64,000 nucleotides of DNA, taken from contig PALD01000054.1 of the NCBI GenBank assembly GCA_002710685.1, positions 1 through 64,000 on the forward strand, given 5' to 3'. Source of the stretch: Cytophagaceae bacterium (GTDB lineage Bacteria > Bacteroidota > Bacteroidia > Flavobacteriales > Flavobacteriaceae). The notes beneath the pieces are model-generated. The model had not been told where the DNA came from, searched no databases, and worked only from the letters and a program-made list of their open reading frames with translations. Of the stretch, positions 42,745 through 49,479 are shown piece after piece. Every line of letters begins with the position of its first letter. The stretch's first letter is position 1. A program made the translations under genes and the position numbers.

Positions 42745-44073
42745 TTAAGCCAACGCCTCCTGTAATTGAAAGAGTTGCTGGTTAAGGTACCTCAAGGCAT
42801 TTACTTTCTCCTTTGTAGGAACAAGCAAAGAGATATTATTGTTGCTCCCGCCGTATGAAATCATACGTACCGGCAAATTATTGAGCAAACCGAATGCTTT
42901 ATATGATGTTTGATCCTCTATGAGGTTTTCTCCCACGATACAGATGATGCTATGGTCCTGTTCTACGGTAATCTCTGCAATTACTGAGAGTTCAGTGACA
43001 ATGGCCTGTAGATTTTGTGCATTGTCAATGGTGAGCGAGATGGCTACCTCACTTGTGGTGATCATATCAATACTGGTCTCATGACGGTCAAAAACCTCAA
43101 AGATGGTCCTTAAGAAACCGTGTGCGCCCAGCATACGGTTACTGCGTATCTTGATGGCCGTGATATCATCTTTAGCAGAGATTGCCTTAAGGCCACGGTT
43201 GTGGTATTCATTTGAGATCTTGGTGCCGTGGGCTTGCGGCTCAAAGGTGTTTTTGAGCCATACGGGGATGTCACGGTCTATCACCGGTGCCACCGTTTGT
43301 GGGTGCAGTATTTTTGCGCCAAAGTAAGCCAGCTCTGCTGCCTCGTTATAAGTAAGGTGGTCAATGGGCTTTGTGCCATCCACGTACCGGGGGTCATTGT
43401 TGTGAAGCCCGTCAATATCCGTCCATATCTGTACTTCACTTGCATCAACTGCCGCACCTATTATGGTTGCGCTAAAGTCGCTGCCGCCACGTTTAAGGGT
43501 GGTGACCGTACCCTGCTCATCCCGGCACACAAAGCCTTGTGTGATATAGATTTGGCTGGGGTTTTGCACCAGTATGGGCTGGAGCTTTTCACTTACAGTG
43601 GCAATGCTGGGGTTCTCTACCTGCCCCACATACATAAATTCTTTAGCATCAAGTAGTACATTGCTGAGGCCTGCATGGTTGAGGTAGGCCGAAATCATGT
43701 ATGTTGACATGCTCTCGCCCAGGGTCACAATCTCTGCATACGTGCTGGGCCTTAGGTCACCTACGGTTATTGCCTTAAGTTCCTCAAGGTAATCATCAAG
43801 CTTTAACAGTACCTGGCTAGCAATGTTGGCTTCACTGAAGAGCAGGTTTACGGCTTCAAAATGTTTGAACCGTATGGCATCAATACCATTGTCAACATCC
43901 TCGGGCTTGTTGTATATTACCGCTTCATAAATCTGCACAAGGAGGTTGGTCACACCGCTCATGGCGCTTAAAACCACCACTTTTGTCCCCTGGGTCTGGT
44001 TGAGTATTTCTCCCACCCGTTCTATATTTGCAGCACTTCCCACAGATGTCCCGCCAAATTTCAATACTTGCAT
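42745..44073 (-). CDS. lysC: Aspartate kinase (monofunctional)
   Basis: A 442-residue enzyme phosphorylating aspartate, the first step to lysine, threonine and methionine. The signature LKFGGTSVGSA is at the N-terminus, with LKRGGSDFSATIIGAA and WTDIDGLHNNDPRYV in the kinase domain. There are two C-terminal ACT domains (residues about 300-442; SIDMITTSEVAISLTID and GLLNNLPVRMISYGGSNNNISLLV). No homoserine dehydrogenase is fused. Its divergent neighbour has an ACT-like end, so a regulatory link is possible. Confidence 0.95.
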   Translation of the reverse strand: MQVLKFGGTSVGSAANIERVGEILNQTQGTKVVVLSAMSGVTNLLVQIYEAVIYNKPEDVDNGIDAIRFKHFEAVNLLFSEANIASQVLLKLDDYLEELKAITVGDLRPSTYAEIVTLGESMSTYMISAYLNHAGLSNVLLDAKEFMYVGQVENPSIATVSEKLQPILVQNPSQIYITQGFVCRDEQGTVTTLKRGGSDFSATIIGAAVDASEVQIWTDIDGLHNNDPRYVDGTKPIDHLTYNEAAELAYFGAKILHPQTVAPVIDRDIPVWLKNTFEPQAHGTKISNEYHNRGLKAISAKDDITAIKIRSNRMLGAHGFLRTIFEVFDRHETSIDMITTSEVAISLTIDNAQNLQAIVTELSVIAEITVEQDHSIICIVGENLIEDQTSYKAFGLLNNLPVRMISYGGSNNNISLLVPTKEKVNALRYLNQQLFQLQEALA

Positions 44074-44139
44074 TGCCTTGATTTTTATGCATAATTACTT
44101 CAGCGATAACACCTTTTAAAATAATTCAACATATTTATA

Positions 44140-44147
44140 TAAATTTG
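44140..44147 (+). promoter_or_regulatory. Candidate -7 element of the ACT-like gene
   Basis: TAAATTTG fits TAnnTTTG and lies 24 bases before the TTG start at 44171. The -33 element is not clear, so this is tentative. Confidence 0.35.
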
Positions 44148-44170
44148 CACAAATTGTTAAATATATAACA

Positions 44171-44812
44171 TTGAAGACTATTGCAGCTTGTGTTGAAGAC
44201 CTGGTAAAACATCAACCTTTTGTTGAGGATGCGCTTTCGCGAAAGATAATCAACTACAGTGCCCTTGCCGAAGATTTTCAGCCGCGTATTGAGCAAATGG
44301 TGGGCAAGAAGGTCAATGTGGGCTCCATCGTCATGGCCCTGCGCAGGTATTTTCCGCAAAAGCGGTTGAATGATAAGATGGTGCGCAACCTGGGGGATGT
44401 GACCGTGCGCAGTGGTATTACTGAATTTACCTTCTTGAACAGCGTCACGATATTAGATAGCCAGTCGCGCTTGCTTGAGGAAGTACGTACCATCCCCAAA
44501 GCATATTTTACATACTCGAGTACCTTTCACGAAAGTAATATACTGGTCTCTAATGACCTTACCGATATTGTTGAGCGCTGTTTTGCGAGTGAGACGCGCA
44601 TAACCATAAAGCCTGACCTTTCTTCAATTTCAATCGAGCTGCCGGAGAACAACTCAAAAACAGTGGGGCTTTATTTTTATATCTTTAAGTTGCTTGCCTA
44701 TGAGGGCATACCTGTGTTTGAAGTGATCTCTACCTCAAATTATTTTACACTTTTTCTAGAAAAGGAATATGTAAACCAGGCTTTTGCGCTTATAAACGAG
44801 ATAAAAAACTAG
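44171..44812 (+). CDS. Putative ACT-domain regulator divergent from aspartate kinase
   Basis: A 213-residue soluble protein. The N-terminal 60 residues are helical and resemble a helix-turn-helix-like module seen with ACT domains (DALSRKIINYSALAEDFQPRIE, then VGSIVMALRRYF). The middle is a mixed domain starting around 75 (TEFTFLNSVTIL). The last 55 residues (KTVGLYFYIFKLLAYEGIPVFEVISTSNYFTLFLEK) have the beta-alpha-beta pattern and GIPV turn of ACT domains, much like the end of LysC. A transcription-regulatory role in amino-acid synthesis is inferred. It starts at TTG 44171. Confidence 0.6.
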   Translation: MKTIAACVEDLVKHQPFVEDALSRKIINYSALAEDFQPRIEQMVGKKVNVGSIVMALRRYFPQKRLNDKMVRNLGDVTVRSGITEFTFLNSVTILDSQSRLLEEVRTIPKAYFTYSSTFHESNILVSNDLTDIVERCFASETRITIKPDLSSISIELPENNSKTVGLYFYIFKLLAYEGIPVFEVISTSNYFTLFLEKEYVNQAFALINEIKN

Positions 44813-44820
44813 ACTTTTCC

Positions 44821-45318
44821 CTATTTGCCGGGCTTTAGTTTTTCTATAAACTTGGAGTCAAAATCCTTCTTGATCCTTACAAGCTCATCCACATTTTCAT
44901 TGGGCACCGCAATGGATAGGACATAGTGGGCAATCTTCCAGGTGCCATTTTTAAGTAGGACAACACCGCTGCCCCGGCATATGCCCATTTGTGTGTCCAG
45001 CAGCTCATCAAACCATGCCGTCTTGCCGTCGCCGCCCATGTATATGTTGCGTTCCAGGGCGGTAAATGACCAGGCCTTGCCTTTATCAAAATGGGGCTTT
45101 GCATACGCCTTGAACTCATCGAGCTGCCAGTTCTCCGTCGCATCGGTTCCTATAAAAACGCCGTCTTTTGTCATCAGGTCAAAGTAAGTGTCAAAGTCAG
45201 CATCTGCAGCGGCCTGGTGCCAGGCATCCAGTTGGGTATTGATAGCTTCCTTTTTACCCTGGGCAGGCATGTTTTGGCTTAAAGCCAAAAGAATCAATAG
45301 GCTCAATATTTTTTTCAT
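44821..45318 (-). CDS. Secreted NTF2-like (SnoaL-type) protein
   Basis: A 165-residue exported protein with signal peptide MKKILSLLILLALSQNMPAQG. The body is an NTF2-like/SnoaL cone: INTQLDAWHQAAADADFDTYFDLMTKDGVFIGTDATENWQLDEFKAYAKPHF, then a central WFDELLDTQMGICRGSGVVLLKNGTWKIAHYVLSI. Function unknown. Its start is 1 base from the stop of the first helical lipoprotein gene, so it is the last gene of that transcript. The palindrome in the signal peptide encodes LALSQ. Confidence 0.8.
   Translation of the reverse strand: MKKILSLLILLALSQNMPAQGKKEAINTQLDAWHQAAADADFDTYFDLMTKDGVFIGTDATENWQLDEFKAYAKPHFDKGKAWSFTALERNIYMGGDGKTAWFDELLDTQMGICRGSGVVLLKNGTWKIAHYVLSIAVPNENVDELVRIKKDFDSKFIEKLKPGK
45273..45289. 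repeat. Palindrome TTTGGCTTAAAGCCAAA, copy 4 (signal peptide)
   Basis: An exact 17-mer in the signal-peptide codons of the NTF2-like gene, encoding LALSQ. One extra T and A on each side extend the palindrome. Confidence 0.85.
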
Positions 45319-45319
45319 C

Positions 45320-45967
45320 TTATTGTTTTTTAATGGAGTCCCGTTTTTTTACGGGTGTTGACAATAGCGGAAGTCCGGGTTTCCGGTTGGTTTTCTGTTT
45401 GTTTTGTACACTGGTATTTTCTTCACCAGGGATTACCATGGTCGTGTCGTTTGCTGCCTTGCGGTATTCTTCGAGCAGTTCTTCAACAGATTTTTGAAAG
45501 GTGATGTTGATCCTTGCCTTAAGGTCCTGAAAGGCCTCGTTGAGTTCTGTGGCTTCATTGAATACCAGGGAGGTGTCAACGACGGTTTTTTTAGTTTCCT
45601 GAAATAGCATTTCGGTCTTGGTCTCAAGCACGGTCAACCTGGATTTTATTGCCGGGGTGTTGAGGCTATCAGGGATATTGACCTTCATTTTCTTGATTTG
45701 CTCGATCCATTGCTCACCTTCTTGCTTGATGTAATCAATCTTCATCTTGCCCAAGGTCTCAAGTTCTAAGGAGATTTCCTTGTAACCGGTCCAGTTTGCC
45801 GTGGCGCTCATTCCCTTTTGAAATAGCTGCACTTTTGCAATGGGCCGCTTAAAATCTATTTCAAGCGTGTCAGTAGCCTTTGTGGGGTCTTCCTGGACTG
45901 GTTTTTCCCTTTTGCAGGAAAAGAACATGCCGGCAAGCAATAAAAATATATATAGGGTTTTTTTCAT
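45320..45967 (-). CDS. Helical lipoprotein, paralogue 1 of 3
   Basis: A 215-residue lipoprotein (MKKTLYIFLLLAGMFFSC, then KREK). The body is helical: NWTGYKEIS, then VNIPDSLNTPAIKSRLTVLETKTEMLF, then FNEATELNEAFQDLKARINITF. This W-x-x-Y / IPxxL / ELxEAFxDL plan is shared with the next two lipoprotein genes upstream. A Lys/Asn/Pro-rich tail (after residue 180) is unique to this one. Function unknown. A second Met at 45970 is an equally good start. Confidence 0.7.
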   Translation of the reverse strand: MKKTLYIFLLLAGMFFSCKREKPVQEDPTKATDTLEIDFKRPIAKVQLFQKGMSATANWTGYKEISLELETLGKMKIDYIKQEGEQWIEQIKKMKVNIPDSLNTPAIKSRLTVLETKTEMLFQETKKTVVDTSLVFNEATELNEAFQDLKARINITFQKSVEELLEEYRKAANDTTMVIPGEENTSVQNKQKTNRKPGLPLLSTPVKKRDSIKKQ

Positions 45968-46010
45968 CATATTTTTATGGATGATCAAATGTAAGAAAGA
46001 TCATAACAAA

Positions 46011-46040
46011 AAAGCCCCCATATTCTCATGTGGGGGCTTT
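46011..46040 (-). terminator. Terminator after helical lipoprotein 2
   Basis: A perfect 10-bp stem (AAAGCCCCCA / TGGGGGCTTT) with a 10-base loop, just past the stop of the 46064-46519 gene, with a T-rich tail on the minus strand. Confidence 0.85.
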
Positions 46041-46063
46041 CTAACCTTGGGGTGAATTTATTT

Positions 46064-46519
46064 TTAGGTATGTTGCCTTTGCGCAACTTCATTGAGGGCC
46101 TTGTTTAGGTCATCAAAGGCTTCCAGTATTTCATTGAGATGGCGTTGTACCACCCGCTCTCGAAGTTCAGTATTATCTACATGCTGATAAAAATCCATGA
46201 CTTCACTATCTATTTTTTGTATTTTTTCTTCTACTTCATCATCTTTTAAATCAGAAGGTATCTGCATGCTCATGGCCTCTACATTCATGGCCATGTCAGG
46301 CATGAGGCCCAGTGAGTTCAATGCATTGGTATTACTTATGGTCTGTATGTTTCTATACAGTTCATTGTATGCGCTCCAGTCTTCTACGGTATGTTTTGCT
46401 GAGGGGCACAGGGGTTCAACCTTATCCACTTTGAGTTCAAGGTTGTTTTTGCCCTTGTCACCATGGGCGCAAGATCCCAGGATCATGCACCCCAGCAAAA
46501 CCAAGGCTATTTTTTTCAT
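46064..46519 (-). CDS. Helical lipoprotein, paralogue 2 of 3
   Basis: A 151-residue lipoprotein (MKKIALVLLGCMILGSC, then AHGDK). The shared plan is present as DWSAYNELY, MQIPSDLKDDEVEEKIQKIDSEVMDF and LNEILEAFDDLNKALNEVAQ. It is shorter than its neighbours and lacks their tails. A TAAATTTG box on the minus strand (46548-46555) lies 29 bases before the start. Function unknown. Confidence 0.7.
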   Translation of the reverse strand: MKKIALVLLGCMILGSCAHGDKGKNNLELKVDKVEPLCPSAKHTVEDWSAYNELYRNIQTISNTNALNSLGLMPDMAMNVEAMSMQIPSDLKDDEVEEKIQKIDSEVMDFYQHVDNTELRERVVQRHLNEILEAFDDLNKALNEVAQRQHT

Positions 46520-46679
46520 TACGGTATCAACATTTGGGGTTAAGAAGCAAATTTACGATGATATTGTAATGCTCTGAAAAATAGAGATTTAAAGTTTAGC
46601 CAATTTTTACTTGTTTTTTAAGAGAAGGAGGGTTTTATTCTAAATTTTTACTTAATTTTTTCTCAAAAAGCCATAAAAA

Positions 46680-46698
46680 AGCCACCCTTAAGGTGGCT
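46680..46698 (-). terminator. Terminator after helical lipoprotein 3
   Basis: A 7-bp stem (AGCCACC / GGTGGCT) followed by six or more U residues on the minus strand, 25 bases past the stop of the 46723-47307 gene. Confidence 0.75.
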
Positions 46699-46722
46699 TG
46701 GTATTATGCTTATGAATAAGGG

Positions 46723-47307
46723 CTACTTCATGTTATCAGTAGGTTCCTTCATCTCTTTTTGTGCTTTTTTGGCATTTTTCCTGATGGTCTCGTTGATTTC
46801 TTCATTGAGGTCATCATACGCTTCCACAAGTTCTTCTACCTGATTGTTGACCTTGTTCTCATCAACCACTTCTTCATCAAGGATTGCCTTGAGGTCTGCA
46901 ACTTCTTCATTGATGTCCTTGATGTCCTCTTCAACCTCTTCGGTCAATAAAGATTGAGGTATCGTGGTGCTTAGGTTTTTGGCCTCGGCCACAAGACGGT
47001 CACCGTAGGTGGGGATGTCTGCTTCGGGGGCTTCAACCTCTTCAATGGTTGCGTCAAAGGTATTGAGTGCTTCCCAGGCTTGAACTTCTTCCCTGACCTG
47101 TGGGTCAACCTCAAAGTCCATGCTTTCAAAATCTATGGCGCTCTTGCCCAGGCTTGCATCTGCATATTGCATCTTGTCTGGGTCAACGGTCTGGCCAGTG
47201 GTGTTCACCTCAATAGTTTCTTCAACCTGAGCTTCTTTCTCAGAATTTTCCTTGCAGCTCATGGTAAGGAGTCCTACTGTTATTATGGATAATGCTATTT
47301 TTTTCAT
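46723..47307 (-). CDS. Helical lipoprotein, paralogue 3 of 3
   Basis: A 194-residue acidic lipoprotein (MKKIALSIITVGLLTMSC, then KENSEKE). The shared plan reads WEALNTF, TIPQSLLTEEVEEDIKDINEEVADL and VEELVEAYDDLNEEINETI; the tail is Lys-rich. A very acidic, coiled-coil-like periplasmic or surface protein of unknown function. A TACATTTG box on the minus strand (47335-47342) lies 28 bases before the start. Confidence 0.7.
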   Translation of the reverse strand: MKKIALSIITVGLLTMSCKENSEKEAQVEETIEVNTTGQTVDPDKMQYADASLGKSAIDFESMDFEVDPQVREEVQAWEALNTFDATIEEVEAPEADIPTYGDRLVAEAKNLSTTIPQSLLTEEVEEDIKDINEEVADLKAILDEEVVDENKVNNQVEELVEAYDDLNEEINETIRKNAKKAQKEMKEPTDNMK

Positions 47308-47441
47308 GATTGTCAATGTTTAAAGATTGAAGGGCAAATGTAGATGTGGAGAAGGATGGGGGAGAAATATTTTTGGCCAAAATATTATTAAACTTTCTTA
47401 GGTTTTTTAAGAAAAACAAGTGCTTTTGTTAAAGCTAAATG

Positions 47442-47461
47442 CCACGGTGTTAACATTGTGG
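47442..47461. promoter_or_regulatory. Imperfect palindrome, candidate operator
   Basis: CCACGGTGTTAACATTGTGG is a 20-base inverted repeat with two mismatched pairs around a TGTTAACA core, in the 240-base gap between the lipoprotein and epimerase genes, about 75 bases before the epimerase -7-like box. Confidence 0.35.
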
Positions 47462-47535
47462 CAAAAACCTGTTTATGGCATTCAGGACCTTGTGGGTTTA
47501 TTTATTTGGCTACAGCCAAAAAGTGGATAAAAAAT

Positions 47536-47543
47536 TATCTTTG
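47536..47543 (+). promoter_or_regulatory. Candidate -7 element of the epimerase gene
   Basis: TATCTTTG fits TAnnTTTG and lies 17 bases before ATG 47560. It would place the transcript start near 47550, which favours ATG 47560 over ATG 47548. Confidence 0.4.
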
Positions 47544-47559
47544 CGGCATGAGAAAAACA

Positions 47560-48513
47560 ATGAAAAGAGGGATATTGATCCTGGGTGCATGCGGGCAGAT
47601 AGGCACTGAGCTCACACAGGCTTTGCGAAAACGTTTTGGCAATGAGCGCGTTGTGGCCAGTGATATTAGAAAAGGCAGTGGGCAGCTCCTCAATGACGGT
47701 CCTTTTGAAATCGTGGATGCCATGGATTATGCCTCTATTGAGGATGTTGTTTTTAGGTACAATGTGGATACGGTCTATCTCATGGCGGCCATGCTCAGTG
47801 CTGTGGCCGAAAAATTTCCTGAAAAGGCCTGGAACCTTAACATGAATTCCCTGTTCAATGTGTTGAACCTGGCCAAGGAAGGTAAAATAACACGCGTTTT
47901 TTGGCCATCTAGCATTGCGGTTTTTGGGCCATCAACCCCAAGTATTGATACTCCACAGGTCACCGTGATGGAGCCCACCACGGTCTATGGAATAAGTAAA
48001 CAAACCGGTGAGCGCTGGTGCGAGTATTATAACAAGAGGTTTGGCGTAGATGTGCGCAGCATACGTTATCCCGGCTTGATAAGCCACACGACCGAGCCTG
48101 GGGGCGGTACCACGGATTATGCGGTCGAGATCTATCACCGGGCTTTAAAACATGGCAACTATCGCTGTTTTTTAAATGGCGGGACGACCTTGCCCATGAT
48201 GTTCATGACTGATGCCATACGGGCCACGATAGGTATCATGGATGCAGACCCAGATAATATTACCATAAGAAGCAGCTATAACCTGGCCGGTATAAGCTTT
48301 GATCCCGAAGAGATCACGGCAAGCATCCAGAAGCACATACCAGATTTTGAGATAAGCTATGAACCTGATTTTAGACAGGAAATAGCTGACACTTGGCCGC
48401 AAAGTATTGATGATAGCACGGCACAAAAAGACTGGGGCTGGAAGAATAAGTTCAGCCTGGACGATATTACCCAGGTCATGCTCAAAAACCTTAAACCACG
48501 CTATGAAGAGTGA
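47560..48513 (+). CDS. NAD-dependent epimerase/L-threonine 3-dehydrogenase-like
   Basis: A 317-residue extended SDR beginning MKRGILILGACGQIGTEL, the dinucleotide-binding loop. The YxxxK pair is in TTVYGISKQTGERW, with SSIAVFGP and IRYPGLISHTTEPGGGTTDYAVEIYH following, the pattern of UDP-galactose-epimerase-like L-threonine dehydrogenases in Bacteroidota (from memory). If so, it oxidises threonine to 2-amino-3-ketobutyrate. ATG 47548 (MRKTMKRG) is the alternative start. Its 3' end overlaps the next gene by 11 bases. Confidence 0.85.
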   Translation: MKRGILILGACGQIGTELTQALRKRFGNERVVASDIRKGSGQLLNDGPFEIVDAMDYASIEDVVFRYNVDTVYLMAAMLSAVAEKFPEKAWNLNMNSLFNVLNLAKEGKITRVFWPSSIAVFGPSTPSIDTPQVTVMEPTTVYGISKQTGERWCEYYNKRFGVDVRSIRYPGLISHTTEPGGGTTDYAVEIYHRALKHGNYRCFLNGGTTLPMMFMTDAIRATIGIMDADPDNITIRSSYNLAGISFDPEEITASIQKHIPDFEISYEPDFRQEIADTWPQSIDDSTAQKDWGWKNKFSLDDITQVMLKNLKPRYEE

Positions 48514-48781
48514 TTTTAATGACAGGGAGATAGACAGGATCATCGAGATGGCCTGGGAAGATAGAACAACCTTTGAGGCTATTGAATTACAATTTGGGCT
48601 CAAGGAGCAAGAAGTGATATCGCTAATGCGAAAGGAAATGAAACCCAGTAGCTTTAAGATGTGGCGGGCGCGTGTGCAGGGCAGGGCCACAAAGCATGAA
48701 CATCTCAGGGATTTTAAAAAGGGTACTTTTAAATCCAGCCGTCAAAGGCAGATTACCCATAACAAGATATCCAAAAGATAA
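48503..48781 (+). CDS. TIGR03643 family small protein
   Basis: A 92-residue basic protein. SDFNDREIDRIIEMAWEDRTTFEAIELQFGLKEQEVISLMR and MRKEMKPSSFKMWRARVQGRATKH match the TIGR03643 family, whose N-terminal part looks like a helix-turn-helix and whose role is unknown. It is coupled to the epimerase gene by an 11-base overlap. ATG 48503 is chosen over in-frame starts inside the epimerase gene. Confidence 0.8.
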   Translation: MKSDFNDREIDRIIEMAWEDRTTFEAIELQFGLKEQEVISLMRKEMKPSSFKMWRARVQGRATKHEHLRDFKKGTFKSSRQRQITHNKISKR

Positions 48782-48813
48782 AATGCTCATCCACCAGCGG
48801 TGGATGAGCATTT
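48781..48813. terminator. Bidirectional terminator
   Basis: A perfect long stem (AAATGCTCATCCACC / GGTGGATGAGCATTT, 3-base loop) between the convergent TIGR03643 and MORN-like genes. Confidence 0.85.
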
Positions 48814-48844
48814 GTGAACTGTTAAAATGATAATGCTTTTGTAA

Positions 48845-49204
48845 TTACTCGTTGCTTACAACCTGCTCCGTTACCTGCCATGTGTTTACATTGGTGATCT
48901 CAGAATCGGCATAATCTACTTCTTTAAGCGTACCGTCAGTCCAGAAGAACCATTTACCTTCCTTCTTTCCATCATTGTATTGAGCAACGGCCACTTTATT
49001 GCCGTTCTTGTCAAAACTCTTCCAGGTACCTTGTAGGTTTCCGGCTTTGTTGTAATAGCCCGTTTGACTTACTTCTCCATTATCATGATAATAGGTAGCT
49101 TTAATGAGCTTACCATCTTTTTCAAAGGTCCCTTTGGGTTTTTCCTGTGCATTTGCAAAGAGAATTCCACCTAGTAGAGCGCAAATAAATAATAGCTTTT
49201 TCAT
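48845..49204 (-). CDS. Secreted MORN-like repeat protein
   Basis: A 119-residue exported protein: signal peptide MKKLLFICALLGGILFANAQ, then short repeats GKLIKATYYHDNGEVSQTGYYNKAGNLQGTWKSFDKNGNKVAVAQYNDGKKEGKWFFW in MORN-variant style. Similar small Flavobacteriia proteins are often misnamed nicotinic acid mononucleotide adenylyltransferase or YwqK antitoxin; no catalytic motif supports either. Divergent from the phosphate transporter, and sharing its 275-base regulatory gap. Confidence 0.75.
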   Translation of the reverse strand: MKKLLFICALLGGILFANAQEKPKGTFEKDGKLIKATYYHDNGEVSQTGYYNKAGNLQGTWKSFDKNGNKVAVAQYNDGKKEGKWFFWTDGTLKEVDYADSEITNVNTWQVTEQVVSNE

Positions 49205-49264
49205 GATTATCAGGGTTTCAGTTAAACATTTCGATACAAATATAACAATTAATTAAATATGAGG

Positions 49265-49297
49265 TAACATTTAGATAACATTAAATTAACATTAAAA
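49265..49297 (+). promoter_or_regulatory. Three 11-bp direct repeats, candidate PhoB/PhoP box
   Basis: TAACATT starts at 49265, 49276 and 49287, each exactly 11 bases apart (GTAACATTTAG, ATAACATTAAA, TTAACATTAAA). 11-bp-phased direct repeats are the hallmark of binding sites for PhoB/PhoP-type response regulators, and TTAACA units resemble the Bacillus PhoP box. The site lies between the MORN-like gene and the phosphate transporter, about 190 bases before the latter's start. Confidence 0.5.
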
Positions 49298-49479
49298 CTG
49301 TATTTACTTGAATATAAACACTTTAATCAAATAATTATTTTTAAAGTAATCTCCCATCCATTACTGAGATAGGGTTTGTTTGCTTATTTTTAAGACTTGA
49401 GCAGGGTTACAGATAACCTTTGCATAACATTCATGCAGAAAATATATCTCAAATTTGCTCCCTAAATGAGTTACCTTTA

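Noticed and set aside
48845-49204. Nicotinic acid mononucleotide adenylyltransferase or antitoxin
   Set aside because: Such names are common for similar proteins, but only a signal peptide and MORN-like repeats are visible, with no nucleotide-binding motif and no toxin gene beside it.
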